This document shows positions 9,162 to 18,636 of a stretch of DNA of 64,000 nucleotides, piece by piece. The notes beneath the pieces are model-generated. The model was given only the letters and a program-made list of their open reading frames with translations. It was not told the origin of the DNA and did not search any database. Source of the DNA: Xanthomarina arctica (GTDB taxonomy: Bacteria > Bacteroidota > Bacteroidia > Flavobacteriales > Flavobacteriaceae); the NCBI RefSeq assembly GCF_014638915.1, contig NZ_BMFQ01000001.1, forward strand, positions 620,001-684,000. The letters run 5' to 3'. The position numbers and the translations under genes are program-made. Each line of letters opens with the position of its first letter. Position 1 is the stretch's first letter.

Positions 9162-10206
9162 ATTTAGAAATGAATTTTATGGTATTTCTAATTAAAAAAG
9201 CAAAACAAAGAGCAACAAAAGCAATAAGAGGGAAAACAAAAACATTTTTCTTCCAAATGGTTGTATATCTCGCACCGGTATCTTGAAAGCTTGAAAGGGT
9301 ATCAAAATACACATCGTCTTCTACTTTTTGAGAATCTAATTTACTCAAGTCTTGTTTTAAAGTCATGCTTTCTTTAAGCAAATCGTACTCCCTTGTTTTT
9401 GTTTTTTCTTGAACAAAGGTCATCCCATCTTTGGTGGTATAGGCTCCTTGCTTAGAAGTAGCCTCCTCATCCATAACATTAATATAAACTTTTTGTAAAG
9501 AATCTACTTGTTTTATAGATGCAACAATGCGTTCTCTTTCTATAGACAACAACAAATCTCTTTTTTCCCTTTTCTTCATTGAAAAGGAATTTGTAAAAGT
9601 GTTATTTAAGCCAGCCTCTAAAGATCTAAAAATATCTTTTTTATAAGAGAATGCTCCAATTTCAAATACATCACCAGAATAAATACTTCTATTCTCAACA
9701 AACTCTTCAAAACTAATATTCTGAGCTCTTGTACTGTCAATAGATCTTAAAAAAATATCATATTGAATTATTTTATCATTTTCATTTTCGGGACCTGTAT
9801 TAATGTCAAAGCGAATAATTTGTTTTGCATCATCTTCAGAAATATTAAAAACCTGCATTAATTGGTCATATTCCCCTTCATTAATTAATGTATTATAGTA
9901 TTTAATATTGGTAACTAATTGAAACTTGGAATCAAAATATGGTTTTACAAGCATTTGAGAGGTATACACATTACGTTGTGTTCTTTGAAGAACATAACCT
10001 AAAACAGCAGCAACCAGCATGACCAAAACAATTAGCTTAAAGTTTCTTATAAAAGGTTTTAATGCATAAATAAAAAATGAAAATATGCCTTTAATAATGT
10101 TTAACAAAAAATTAAAAAATCCTCTAATACTTCTTCCGAAATAATCAAAAAGGACTAATATGTCTACTTCATCATTATTCTTATTCTGGGGTAAATTATT
10201 ACTCAT
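9151..10206 (-). CDS. Wzz/chain-length-determinant-like membrane protein
   Basis: 351 residues with the topology of polysaccharide co-polymerases: a cytoplasmic N-terminus of about 50 residues, a transmembrane helix near 58-75, a large periplasmic segment with coiled-coil-like text near 190-300, and a second transmembrane helix near 322-342. The region before the first helix is also hydrophobic and aromatic-rich. Wzz-like proteins set O-antigen or capsule chain length in the inner membrane. Sequence identity to any one family is not clear to me, so the call rests on topology and on the 11-bp overlap with rfbB. A tyrosine-kinase domain is absent. Confidence 0.6.
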   Translation of the reverse strand: MSNNLPQNKNNDEVDILVLFDYFGRSIRGFFNFLLNIIKGIFSFFIYALKPFIRNFKLIVLVMLVAAVLGYVLQRTQRNVYTSQMLVKPYFDSKFQLVTNIKYYNTLINEGEYDQLMQVFNISEDDAKQIIRFDINTGPENENDKIIQYDIFLRSIDSTRAQNISFEEFVENRSIYSGDVFEIGAFSYKKDIFRSLEAGLNNTFTNSFSMKKREKRDLLLSIERERIVASIKQVDSLQKVYINVMDEEATSKQGAYTTKDGMTFVQEKTKTREYDLLKESMTLKQDLSKLDSQKVEDDVYFDTLSSFQDTGARYTTIWKKNVFVFPLIAFVALCFAFLIRNTIKFISKYEA

Positions 10207-10211
10207 ATTGG

Positions 10212-11900
10212 TTAATTAAAGATTTGTTCTAATATTTTTCTTGTTATTAAATAGGTTGGTTTTACACCAGAAGTGCCTAAACCTCCAGAAGCTAATGTGC
10301 TTCCTGTTTCAAGTGGGTTATCACTTGCATAATAAGCGTATCTTACTTTAACTTTCGGATTGATGCTATGTCTCACCTTGGATGCTGCCTGTATAGCTTT
10401 CTGGTAATGTGCTCCTTCCATTTCTAGTCCGATAACATTCCAAGTAGAATTAAAAAAGAATTTTAAGATTTCTTTATTTTGTAAAGAAGTTCCTAAAACG
10501 GTTATCATGGCTCCTTTACAAACTGATAAACCATGACCTTCTAAATCCTTTTTACTCAATTCATTTTTAAAAGGATAATTATCTGCTGTTCCTTCAAAAA
10601 TATGAGCAGAAGGGATCATAATATCTCCTTTTCCTCCTTCTAAAATACCTGCTTTTCCCATAATGGAAATAGACTCTACTTTTAAATGGGTTTTCTTTCC
10701 GTTAAATCGAATAGGTTTTAATAATTCATCTATAGTCTCATACGCTTGTTCTCCAAAGGCATAATCCATGACGAATATAACGGGTTTATCAGAATTCTTA
10801 AAGGTTTCACTTACTTCAATATCTAATTTTGAAAAATCGAATTTTTCTGTATCAAAAATTTGAACATCTATGTTTGTTCCAGAACTATCTGGAATATATA
10901 TCATCCCCCTTTGCAAGGCTTCTTTGGTAACTTTATTACGTAAATCCTGATTATCCTTATGACTTATGGCTTCATAAATCTCAAAAATAGTTTTGTTTTT
11001 TGAAGATGTTTTTAAAGCTGAAGGAGCAAAAAGAGAATTCATAACACTATGCATATTCGCACTAATAATATGAATTGGTCTTTCTAAAAGTCCATTTTGA
11101 TTTAGGATTTCTTTGATGTTATTGGACCAAATCTCACCATGAATATGATGTCCTAAACGTTCTCTTAATACGGGACTAAAAGTAACGGTTCTTTTGTTGT
11201 TGTTTATAACTTCTTCTATAGCTAATTTACCCAACCAATAAACAATATGTAATAACCTTTCAGGTTGAGAATCTAAAGCAAACTGATCGTAAACTGTACT
11301 AATTTCATTAAAGGTTCTCCCTAAAATATTTGCTGTATGCGAAATAGCGACTTCTCTTTCTTCTTGAGTAAGCTTCTTCTTAGACAATACAGCTTTTTCA
11401 AGTTTTGCCCAGTCTCGAGTCGTATTTCCTGCTTCGTCTATTAAGACGCGTTTACTAATTTTATGGGACTCAATAAATATGAAGGTAAGATGGGTAAGAA
11501 TATCGTAGATTTCAGATCGTCCACGCGTTATCTCAATATTCATCTGTTCTTTATCAATACGATAACAGTTTCTTCTTCTTTTAGGTGGGATTATAGCCTT
11601 AAAATGAGAATTTGCATAGCCTTCGTCGCTAGTTAAATTAATAAATGTACATTCTTCAATTCCTTGAGGTAATCTATCTATAACATATAGCAAACCTTCT
11701 AATTCGGCTTTTTCTTCACCCACAGAACCATAAATCTCTGGTCTTAAAAGCAATAATGCCTCTCGAAGTGTTTCTCCAGAAACTCCCATTGGCTTGTAAA
11801 ACCCTCTGTTAAACAAGTGCCTCATGGTAATATACATTCTTTCTATAGCATTTGAGCTTTCTTGAGCTCTCGTTCTTTCATGATGTTTTATTTTACTCAT
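10212..11900 (-). CDS. DUF6909 family protein with phosphorylase-like C-terminus
   Basis: 562 residues of a conserved Bacteroidota family I recognise only as DUF6909. No signal peptide or membrane segment, so cytoplasmic. The N-terminal half is helical and charged; it contains MGVSGETLREALLLLRPE around residues 38-55. Near residue 488 is VIGLEMEGAHY, resembling the DMEGAA-type substrate loop of the nucleoside phosphorylase/MTA nucleosidase fold, followed by YYASDNPL and a Gly-rich stretch. Function is unknown; a nucleoside or nucleotide phosphorylase-like activity is my inference. It has its own -7 box upstream (11918-11925) and lies 5 bp before the Wzz-like gene. Confidence 0.7.
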   Translation of the reverse strand: MSKIKHHERTRAQESSNAIERMYITMRHLFNRGFYKPMGVSGETLREALLLLRPEIYGSVGEEKAELEGLLYVIDRLPQGIEECTFINLTSDEGYANSHFKAIIPPKRRRNCYRIDKEQMNIEITRGRSEIYDILTHLTFIFIESHKISKRVLIDEAGNTTRDWAKLEKAVLSKKKLTQEEREVAISHTANILGRTFNEISTVYDQFALDSQPERLLHIVYWLGKLAIEEVINNNKRTVTFSPVLRERLGHHIHGEIWSNNIKEILNQNGLLERPIHIISANMHSVMNSLFAPSALKTSSKNKTIFEIYEAISHKDNQDLRNKVTKEALQRGMIYIPDSSGTNIDVQIFDTEKFDFSKLDIEVSETFKNSDKPVIFVMDYAFGEQAYETIDELLKPIRFNGKKTHLKVESISIMGKAGILEGGKGDIMIPSAHIFEGTADNYPFKNELSKKDLEGHGLSVCKGAMITVLGTSLQNKEILKFFFNSTWNVIGLEMEGAHYQKAIQAASKVRHSINPKVKVRYAYYASDNPLETGSTLASGGLGTSGVKPTYLITRKILEQIFN

Positions 11901-11917
11901 ATTCCTAATTTAGCTAA

Positions 11918-11925
11918 CAAATATA
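11918..11925 (-). promoter_or_regulatory. Promoter -7 box of the DUF6909 gene
   Basis: The minus strand reads TATATTTG, a full match to the Bacteroidota -7 element TAnnTTTG, 17 bases upstream of the ATG at 11900. I did not find a clear TTG -33 element at the usual distance. Confidence 0.5.
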
Positions 11926-11928
11926 GCA

Positions 11929-13431
11929 TTATTTAATCAGTTTTTGGTTTTCAAATATGTCCGCTATCTTTCTATCATTTGAAAGTCTCGCTATTTTGTT
12001 CTGGCCCCCTAATTTCCCTATAGACTTCATGTATTCTTGAAAACCATTTTTCTTTATCTGGGTAATTTTTAGTGGCTGAAGCACTTTCCCTTTTATCAAA
12101 TCGAAATAGTAACTATTTTGTACTTGTAAAGAAGCATCTATTTTGTTTGAAAACTCTTCCAAATTTGATGGTTCATTATCAAATTCTATAAACCATTCGT
12201 GGTAAGGCAAGTCTTGTTCTGGATTGATTAGTGGCGCAACAGTAAACTCGGTTACCTGAATATTAGTTCCTTTTACAGCTTCTTGTAATGCTTGTTCCAC
12301 TTCCTTTCCAATAACGTGTTCTCCAAAGGCCGAAATAAAATGTTTTATTCTGCCTGAAACAATAATTCGGTATGGTTTTAACGAGGTAAATTCAACAGTA
12401 TCTCCAACATTATAGGCCCAAAGTCCCGCGTTTGTAGAAATAATCAAGACATAATTAACTCCAATCTCTACCTCTTTAATGGTGATGCGTTTTGGATTTT
12501 CATTAAAAAATTCATCTGCTTTTATAAACTCATAGAAAATACCCGACTTAAGTTGGAGCAACATCCCTTTTTCGTTTTGCTTATCCTGAAAAGCAAAAAA
12601 ACCTTCGCTTGCAGGAAACAACTCGATACTATCTACTTTTCTACCTATTAAACTTTCAAACTTCGCTCTATATGGCTCATAATTAACCCCTCCAAAAATA
12701 AAGAGATTGAAATTTTTAAAAACATCACCAACTTTTTTACCTGTTTTCTCTTGGATTTTTTCAAAATACATTTGAACCCAAGAAGGAATTCCAGAAATAA
12801 CAGTCATGTTTTCTGGTAAAGTCTCTTCAACAATAGCATTTACTTTCGTTTCCCAATCATCGATACAATTGGTTTCCCATGATGGCATTCTGTTTTTTTG
12901 AAGGTATTTAGGCACAAAATGTGCTACAATTCCTGAAAGTCTTCCTAGCTGAATTCCGTGGCTCTCTTCTAAAATAGGACTTCCTTGTAAAAAAATCATT
13001 TTTCCATCAACAAACTTGCTGTTTCCTGTTTCGGCAATGTACATTAAGATAGCGTTTCTAGCCGCTTCAATATGTGTTGGCATACTTTCTTTTGTTATAG
13101 GAATATATTTTGCTCCAGAAGTTGTGCCAGACGTTTTAGCGAAATAAATAGGTTTCCCTTTCCATAAAATATCTTCTTCTCCAGCAACAACCCTCTCTAC
13201 ATAAGGTTTTAAATCTTCGTAATCTCTTACAGGTACTCGTTTTATAAATTCTGCATGAGAATTGATGCTAATAAAATCGTGATCTTTTCCAAATTGTGTT
13301 GAAGTGGCTGAACTTATCAATTCCTGAAATACAGTTTCTTGTGTCTCAATGGGGTTATTAGCCCATTTTTGAACAGATTTAGAAACGTGTTTTGCAAAAG
13401 GTTTTGCTAAAGCAGATTTTAGTGAAAACAT
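11929..13431 (-). CDS. GH3 auxin-responsive promoter family acyl-adenylating enzyme
   Basis: 500 residues. The ATP-binding loop TSGTTSGA at residues 100-107, and later SEGFFAFQ and YxVGDxVEFT-type motifs, place it in the GH3 branch of the ANL adenylating superfamily. Plant GH3 enzymes join amino acids to jasmonate or auxin; the bacterial substrates are not known. No signal peptide. Its stop codon region touches the M23 gene start (13431), so the M23 and GH3 genes form one transcript. Its repeated association with an M23 peptidase and tatA hints at an envelope-linked role, but that is inference. Confidence 0.85.
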   Translation of the reverse strand: MFSLKSALAKPFAKHVSKSVQKWANNPIETQETVFQELISSATSTQFGKDHDFISINSHAEFIKRVPVRDYEDLKPYVERVVAGEEDILWKGKPIYFAKTSGTTSGAKYIPITKESMPTHIEAARNAILMYIAETGNSKFVDGKMIFLQGSPILEESHGIQLGRLSGIVAHFVPKYLQKNRMPSWETNCIDDWETKVNAIVEETLPENMTVISGIPSWVQMYFEKIQEKTGKKVGDVFKNFNLFIFGGVNYEPYRAKFESLIGRKVDSIELFPASEGFFAFQDKQNEKGMLLQLKSGIFYEFIKADEFFNENPKRITIKEVEIGVNYVLIISTNAGLWAYNVGDTVEFTSLKPYRIIVSGRIKHFISAFGEHVIGKEVEQALQEAVKGTNIQVTEFTVAPLINPEQDLPYHEWFIEFDNEPSNLEEFSNKIDASLQVQNSYYFDLIKGKVLQPLKITQIKKNGFQEYMKSIGKLGGQNKIARLSNDRKIADIFENQKLIK

Positions 13432-14300
13432 TAGTTAAAGTCTATAAAATTAGTTGGATTTATTGGATAACCATCTTTCCAGAGTTCAAAATGCAAATGT
13501 GGTCCCGTAGTTAATTCGCCAGTATTTCCGGAAGTAGCTATAACTTCTCCAGCTTTTACTAATTCGCCTTGAGATTTAGTTAGAGATGCATTATGCTTAT
13601 AGACAGAAATTAGACCGTTACTGTGTTCTATAATCATAACATTTCCTGTTTCTACTGTCCATTCGGCAAAAATAACGGTTCCATCTGCTGTAGCTTTTAC
13701 TGGCGTGTTGCTTTCAACAATCAGATCGACAGCATAATGTTTTTCTTCAAAATTATAAGGTTCAGAAATAGTACCCGTAACGGGTGGAAATAAAACCGAA
13801 TTTATATTAGAAGTCGCCGTTTCAAACAGGTTATATTTATCTTCTTTGGCTACTTTTTCTCGTAGTAAAGAATCTTCTCTTGATGGGCTTAAATTTAATT
13901 GTGAGGTATTAATTCTGGCTTCCTCTAGAATGGAATCTCGATTAAAGTCTACAGAGCTTATCTCTCCTTGAAGCACTTTCTTAATTGACGAATAATATCT
14001 TTCGTTTACAGAAATTAATTGTTGCAAAGAATCTGTTCTATAAGTCAATTCTACTGCCTTTTTCTTTAAAGCTGTTGACGAATATCCAGGAATATACTCC
14101 CTTAACTTAGTAAAAGATATTAAAATGGTAGTTCCTGCAATTAGTAAAATTGAGGATAAAGACATAATCACAAACACATTTAAGCGCGTTAACTTAAACG
14201 ATAAGCGCTCTTCAAAAGTATCTTCATTGAGTATGACTAAGCGATACTTATGAAGTAACTTCTTTTTAAACTTTTTGTTTTTATTTTCGTTCTTTGCCAT
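13431..14300 (-). CDS. M23 family metallopeptidase, membrane-anchored
   Basis: 289 residues. A basic N-terminus and one transmembrane helix (about residues 42-63) place the rest in the periplasm. A coiled-coil-like segment (about 75-165) precedes the LytM/M23 domain, which keeps its zinc ligands: HYAVD (HxxxD) near 187 and HLHFEL (HxH) near 269. It should cut peptidoglycan cross-links or act in cell division or growth. It ends within one base of the GH3 start and faces tatA divergently across about 120 bp. Confidence 0.9.
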   Translation of the reverse strand: MAKNENKNKKFKKKLLHKYRLVILNEDTFEERLSFKLTRLNVFVIMSLSSILLIAGTTILISFTKLREYIPGYSSTALKKKAVELTYRTDSLQQLISVNERYYSSIKKVLQGEISSVDFNRDSILEEARINTSQLNLSPSREDSLLREKVAKEDKYNLFETATSNINSVLFPPVTGTISEPYNFEEKHYAVDLIVESNTPVKATADGTVIFAEWTVETGNVMIIEHSNGLISVYKHNASLTKSQGELVKAGEVIATSGNTGELTTGPHLHFELWKDGYPINPTNFIDFN

Positions 14301-14308
14301 TCTGCTAA

Positions 14309-14316
14309 CAAAATTA
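14309..14316 (-). promoter_or_regulatory. Promoter -7 box of the M23-GH3 operon
   Basis: The minus strand reads TAATTTTG, matching TAnnTTTG, only 8 bases upstream of the M23 start at 14300. The transcript would have an almost absent leader. Confidence 0.4.
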
Positions 14317-14391
14317 AATAAAATTATCTCACTTGTGGATGTGCTTTATGCTAAAGTTCTTGTTAAAACGGTAATATTAAACTTTAATTAT

Positions 14392-14399
14392 TAACTTTG
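14392..14399 (+). promoter_or_regulatory. Promoter -7 box of tatA
   Basis: TAACTTTG matches the TAnnTTTG consensus 20 bases upstream of the tatA ATG at 14420. A TTG at 14360-14362 is too far upstream to be a convincing -33 element. Confidence 0.45.
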
Positions 14400-14419
14400 T
14401 GCTTTAAAAATAAATCAAT

Positions 14420-14617
14420 ATGAGTTTATATATGTTACCCTTAGCAATAGGCCCTTGGCAAATAGCACTTATTGTTGTTATTGTACTATTATTATTTGGT
14501 GGGAAAAAAATACCAGAATTAATGCGTGGTTTAGGTAGCGGCATTAAAGAATTTAAGGACGCTAGCAAAGAAGAAGAGAAAGACGCAGCAAAAGACACTA
14601 AAGCTACTAAAGAATAG
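14420..14617 (+). CDS. tatA: Sec-independent protein translocase subunit TatA/E
   Basis: 65 residues. A single hydrophobic helix (about residues 12-26) is followed by [20 protein letters not shown], the hallmark hinge and amphipathic helix of TatA, then a charged Lys/Glu/Ala tail. TatA forms the pore-forming part of the twin-arginine export system in the inner membrane. A second Met at residue 5 is an alternative start. The gene stands alone; tatB and tatC are not in the window. A strong bidirectional terminator follows. Confidence 0.93.
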   Translation: MSLYMLPLAIGPWQIALIVVIVLLLFGGKKIPELMRGLGSGIKEFKDASKEEEKDAAKDTKATKE

Positions 14618-14632
14618 TGTTCTTTTTATATC

Positions 14633-14670
14633 AAAAAAAACCCATCAATTACTAATTGATGGGTTTTTTT
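14633..14670. terminator. Bidirectional terminator between tatA and the DUF4837 gene
   Basis: Stem CCCATCAAT (14641-14649) and ATTGATGGG (14655-14663) with a 5-base loop, flanked by eight A on the left and seven T on the right. It can stop transcription of tatA from the left and of the convergent DUF4837 gene from the right. Confidence 0.9.
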
Positions 14671-14695
14671 GTGGAATTAAATAGTTGCTATAAGC

Positions 14696-15673
14696 CTAAT
14701 CGTTTATTTTAAGCGACTTTATTATAGCTTCCAACTCAAACATATAATCACGTTTTTCTACTGAAGGTGCAAAAGCAAAACCTTCAATTACAAGAAGTCT
14801 GTTATTAATTTTATCGTCAATAATATAATTAATAAAAGGTCCAGACATAAAAGCATTTTTCACATCCCAAAGTCCTTTAGTTTCAATTGCAGGTTTGTTA
14901 TCAATAATCGTTTCAAAAACTGCTGGAGCATATGCTTCTTCGGTAATCATATAAGTGCCTTCCGTAGGTCCAGGAATATATGCCTTACCAATAGAGTCTC
15001 TTAATTTTATAATCTGATTTACCAAACTGTCATCTTTTTTTATAGCATCATATGGCAGTTGAAAAATCATTAAATTGGTAGTTCCCGTTGTAATGTCTTT
15101 TCGTATCCAAAAAAAGTTATCATCTTCTTTTGCTATTCTATAGGCAGTTGGGAATTTAATTGAAATCCCTAATTTTTCTTCTAAATTGTTGTTATTATGA
15201 AGCGATAAACCAATACGTCTTTGCTTTTCTTTAATCTCTTCGCTTTTAAATGCTGCTATTATTTTTTGAGAATTATCTTCTATCTGCTGAATAATCTCAT
15301 TATCTGTTTTACCTGTTATAAGCACCAATTTTTGAGGCTTCGCATACACATTTGAAATTATTTTTACAGCAGCTTCACCTCCTTTTTCCACTTTTAAAAC
15401 CGTTCTATTTTTAGTTACAAATCCTGAAAAAACAGCAGGAGGAATCTGACTCATGTTAAATAAGGGTTCGTCTTGAGGCAAGCCATCAACAGGAGCAGCT
15501 AAAGTGTTTCTAATAGCTTCCCCAACATTTCCTTCCCAAAGGTCATTATCTATGACTACGGACAAGTTATTAATGTTCCCTGATGAATTGGAAAGCATTT
15601 TTGGATCAGAAGATTTTTTTCCATCGCAACTAATAATAAGCAAAAACGATAATAAGAATAGTGATTGTTTCAT
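14696..15673 (-). CDS. DUF4837 family lipoprotein
   Basis: 325 residues. The signal peptide ends in a lipobox at LIISC (Cys16), then a short Asp/Ser/Lys linker. The remainder matches the DUF4837 family, known from Bacteroidota and without an assigned function; no membrane helix follows. It is probably an outer- or inner-membrane-anchored periplasmic lipoprotein. It lies 26 bp downstream of the MltD-like gene on the same strand, suggesting a shared transcript and an envelope role. Confidence 0.78.
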   Translation of the reverse strand: MKQSLFLLSFLLIISCDGKKSSDPKMLSNSSGNINNLSVVIDNDLWEGNVGEAIRNTLAAPVDGLPQDEPLFNMSQIPPAVFSGFVTKNRTVLKVEKGGEAAVKIISNVYAKPQKLVLITGKTDNEIIQQIEDNSQKIIAAFKSEEIKEKQRRIGLSLHNNNNLEEKLGISIKFPTAYRIAKEDDNFFWIRKDITTGTTNLMIFQLPYDAIKKDDSLVNQIIKLRDSIGKAYIPGPTEGTYMITEEAYAPAVFETIIDNKPAIETKGLWDVKNAFMSGPFINYIIDDKINNRLLVIEGFAFAPSVEKRDYMFELEAIIKSLKIND

Positions 15674-15699
15674 GTATATAAATATGTTGGTTTAAAAAC

Positions 15700-17292
15700 T
15701 TAACCTTTAGAAATTTTAAGTTTCATTCCAGGCTTTAAATTACTTCCACTAATATCGTTCCAATCTCGAAGGTTTTGAATAGAAACTCCAGGAAATTTTT
15801 GAGAAATACTCCAAAGAGAGTCTCCACTTTTTACAGTATATATATTTTGACCACTTGAAGTAGTTGTAGTTACAGGCTTTGGGGTTGAATTAGTTTCTTG
15901 AGTTGCAACTGGATTTCTTGGGTAAAGGGATAAACGCTGTCCTATACTAATATTATTGCTTCGTAAACCATTCCAACGTTTTATATCGCTTACCCGAACA
16001 CTGTATTTTCTTGCAATGTAACCTAAATTATCACCACTTTTAACGCGATATGTAAGTTTGGAGCTCATTGCCGAAAATTGTGGCAATTGCTTTTCACGCG
16101 CATCTAATTCTGCTTTTGCTGAGGTATAAATGGTAGATTCATTGGTAACAAATGTTCCAATAGAGGTTCTAGGTAGTCTTAAGTAATAATTTTTATTCTC
16201 TACTACAGGTATAATATCTAATTTATACGAAGGGTTTAAAAACTGAAGTTCTTCAATAGTTAAATCGGTAGCTTCGGCAACCTGATCGAGCGTTATCATT
16301 TGTTTTACTCTAATAGTATCTGTTTCAAAAGCATAAAACATCGGTTTTTCAGAAACAAATCCATGCTCTTTAGCATATTCAAAAATATACATGGTTGCTA
16401 AGAAAGCAGGTACATAACCAGCCGTTTCTCTTGGTAGATTATGACGAATGTTCCAATAGTTTTCATAACCTCCAGAGCGACGAATGGCTTTGGACACGTT
16501 TCCAGGCCCTGAATTGTAAGCCGCTAAGGCCAAATCCCAATCTCCAAAAATTTCATATAATTTTGATAAATAAACAGCTGCAGTGGTAGTTGATTTTATT
16601 GGATCGCTTCTTTCATCTACATAACTGCTAACATCTAATCCATATTGTTTTCCAGTAGCATACATAAATTGCCATAAACCTGTTGCTCCAACTCGAGATT
16701 TTGCTCTTGGGTTTAAGGCCGATTCCACAATGGCTAGATATTTCATTTCTAAAGGAATGTTATAAGCATCCATTTCACGCTCGAACATTGGGAAATAAAA
16801 AGAACTCAAGCCCATAATCCGTTCAAAATAACCTCTTCTATTTTTTAAGAAGTTTTTTATAACACTTTCTAAAGAAGGGTTGTATTCTACATTAAAAGGG
16901 GTTCTAGCATTTAATCTTGCAAGCCTTGCTTTTAATGTATCTGTAGATAATTCTGGATAATCTATTGTTTTGTAATCTAGGTCGGAAACTGTTTTATAGA
17001 TGGTATCATAAAGCGTATTGTTATAAAGTTCTTCAAACCATTTGGCATCTATTTCCATCGCTAATTCATGGTCTCTCAGGGAATCTAATTCTGAAATTTT
17101 TGGAACAATACCTATCTTATTTTTATAAATGGTTTTTCCATCTATAATAGTATCCACCACGTAATTTTCACCTTCAACTAAGTCGGCTTTAGAAAGTTTA
17201 TCGTTTAGATTTTTAACTTCTAAAGAATCCTGGGCATAAGAAATGCTGATACTTAAAAAGAATAATAGAAAGTAGATTTTTTTAAAATTCAT
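15700..17292 (-). CDS. mltD: Lytic murein transglycosylase, MltD-like, with two LysM domains
   Basis: 530 residues. A signal peptide (cleavage near SYAQ, residue 21) is followed by an SLT domain at about 165-310 with catalytic Glu190 in AIVESALNP, GATGLWQFM and AYNSGPGNV. Two LysM modules lie at about 412-457 (YRVKSGDNLGYIARKYSV) and 484-528 (YTVKSGDSLWSIS), binding peptidoglycan glycan strands. The enzyme cuts the MurNAc-GlcNAc bond with anhydro-ring formation in the periplasm. No lipobox is seen, unlike E. coli MltD, so it may be soluble. Confidence 0.93.
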   Translation of the reverse strand: MNFKKIYFLLFFLSISISYAQDSLEVKNLNDKLSKADLVEGENYVVDTIIDGKTIYKNKIGIVPKISELDSLRDHELAMEIDAKWFEELYNNTLYDTIYKTVSDLDYKTIDYPELSTDTLKARLARLNARTPFNVEYNPSLESVIKNFLKNRRGYFERIMGLSSFYFPMFEREMDAYNIPLEMKYLAIVESALNPRAKSRVGATGLWQFMYATGKQYGLDVSSYVDERSDPIKSTTTAAVYLSKLYEIFGDWDLALAAYNSGPGNVSKAIRRSGGYENYWNIRHNLPRETAGYVPAFLATMYIFEYAKEHGFVSEKPMFYAFETDTIRVKQMITLDQVAEATDLTIEELQFLNPSYKLDIIPVVENKNYYLRLPRTSIGTFVTNESTIYTSAKAELDAREKQLPQFSAMSSKLTYRVKSGDNLGYIARKYSVRVSDIKRWNGLRSNNISIGQRLSLYPRNPVATQETNSTPKPVTTTTSSGQNIYTVKSGDSLWSISQKFPGVSIQNLRDWNDISGSNLKPGMKLKISKG

Positions 17293-17374
17293 TTATTTTC
17301 TTGTTTAACTATGGTAAACGTTGTTACAATTAATTTCTTATGTGTTTTAGAATATCAAGCCTAACTTTTTAAGT

Positions 17375-18562
17375 TTAATTTAAAATAGCTGCAATTCCAG
17401 GAAGTGTTTTGCCCTCTAGGCTTTCTAACATGGCTCCTCCACCAGTGCTAACATAACTTACTTTATCTTCAAATCCAAATTGTTTTACTGCTGCAACAGA
17501 GTCTCCTCCTCCAACTAAAGAAAATGCGCCGTTTTTAGTGGCTTCTGAAATAGCATAACCTAAAGCAATAGTTCCTTTTGCAAAATTAGGCATTTCAAAA
17601 ACTCCTAAAGGTCCGTTCCATAAAATGGTTTTAGATTCCATAATTACTTGAGCAAAAAGAGCTTCGGTGTTTGGTCCAATATCTAATCCCATCCAACCAT
17701 CTGGAATATTACTAACATCGCAGGTATTGGTATGCGCATCGTTACTAAAAGCATCAGCAATTATAGCATCTACAGGTAAATGTACTTGCACATTTTTTGC
17801 TTTTGCTTTTTCCAAAATTTCGCTGGCAAGTTTTAATTTATCATCTTCAACTAAAGAATTCCCCACTTTTCCTCCCTGAGCTTTAATAAAAGTAAAGGTC
17901 ATTCCTCCACCAATAATTAAATGATCAATCTTATCTAATATGTTATCAATAATAGTGATTTTCGAAGATACTTTTGCTCCTCCTAAAATAGCACAAACAG
18001 GTTTTTCACCTGTTTTCATAACTTTATCAATACTTTTTATTTCTTGTTCCATCAAAAAACCAAAACATTTATTATCCGGAAAAAATTGAGCAATGACAGT
18101 TGTTGAAGCATGCGCTCTATGTGCTGTTCCAAAGGCATCGTTTACATAAATGTCTCCTAAACTGGCAAGTTGTTGAGCAAAAGCTTCATCTCCTGCTTCC
18201 TCTTCCTTATGAAAACGTAGATTTTCAAGTAATAAAATTTCCCCTGGTTCTAGATTATTAGTTGCATTTATAGCGTCTTCTCCAACACAATTTGAAACAA
18301 ATTTAACTTCTACTCCTAAAATATCTTCTACTTTATCAACAATGTGCTTTAAGGAAAACGATGCATCAACTCCTTTTGGTCTTCCTAAATGCGACATTAA
18401 AATACAACTGCCGCCATCTTCCAAAATTTTAATAATGGTTGGTTTGGCAGACTGAATTCTTGTATCGTCTGTAACTTTAAATTGATCGTTTAAAGGCACA
18501 TTAAAATCGACACGAATAAGTGCTTTTTTATTTTTAAAATTGAAGTCATTAAGGGTTTTCAT
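17375..18562 (-). CDS. pgk: Phosphoglycerate kinase
   Basis: 395 residues, full length. RVDFNVPLN near residue 17 is the PGK signature, SHLGRPKG near 59 binds the substrate, and the C-terminal [13 protein letters not shown] nucleotide-binding loop is intact. It transfers phosphate between 1,3-bisphosphoglycerate and ADP in glycolysis and the reverse in gluconeogenesis. It is a single gene, divergent from holB, with a consensus -7 box 29 bases upstream of its start. Confidence 0.97.
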   Translation of the reverse strand: MKTLNDFNFKNKKALIRVDFNVPLNDQFKVTDDTRIQSAKPTIIKILEDGGSCILMSHLGRPKGVDASFSLKHIVDKVEDILGVEVKFVSNCVGEDAINATNNLEPGEILLLENLRFHKEEEAGDEAFAQQLASLGDIYVNDAFGTAHRAHASTTVIAQFFPDNKCFGFLMEQEIKSIDKVMKTGEKPVCAILGGAKVSSKITIIDNILDKIDHLIIGGGMTFTFIKAQGGKVGNSLVEDDKLKLASEILEKAKAKNVQVHLPVDAIIADAFSNDAHTNTCDVSNIPDGWMGLDIGPNTEALFAQVIMESKTILWNGPLGVFEMPNFAKGTIALGYAISEATKNGAFSLVGGGDSVAAVKQFGFEDKVSYVSTGGGAMLESLEGKTLPGIAAILN

Positions 18563-18591
18563 AAAAATTGATTTTGAATGACAAATATAAT

Positions 18592-18599
18592 TTTTTCAT
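18592..18599 (-). promoter_or_regulatory. Promoter -7 box of pgk
   Basis: The minus strand reads TATATTTG (TAnnTTTG consensus), 29 bases upstream of the pgk ATG at 18562. It is only 25 bp from the oppositely oriented holB box. Confidence 0.5.
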
Positions 18600-18624
18600 T
18601 TCAAAAAAAAGAGTTGAATTCTGT

Positions 18625-18632
18625 TATCTTTG
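18625..18632 (+). promoter_or_regulatory. Promoter -7 box of holB
   Basis: TATCTTTG matches TAnnTTTG and ends 4 bases before the ATG at 18637. If transcription starts about 7 bases after the box, the message begins at or within the start codon (leaderless). This position also argues against the upstream in-frame ATG at 18568. Confidence 0.5.
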
Positions 18633-18636
18633 CCTT

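Noticed and set aside
18568-18636. Longer holB start
   Set aside because: The extra 23 residues do not resemble HolB, and the -7 box sits directly before the inner ATG at 18637.
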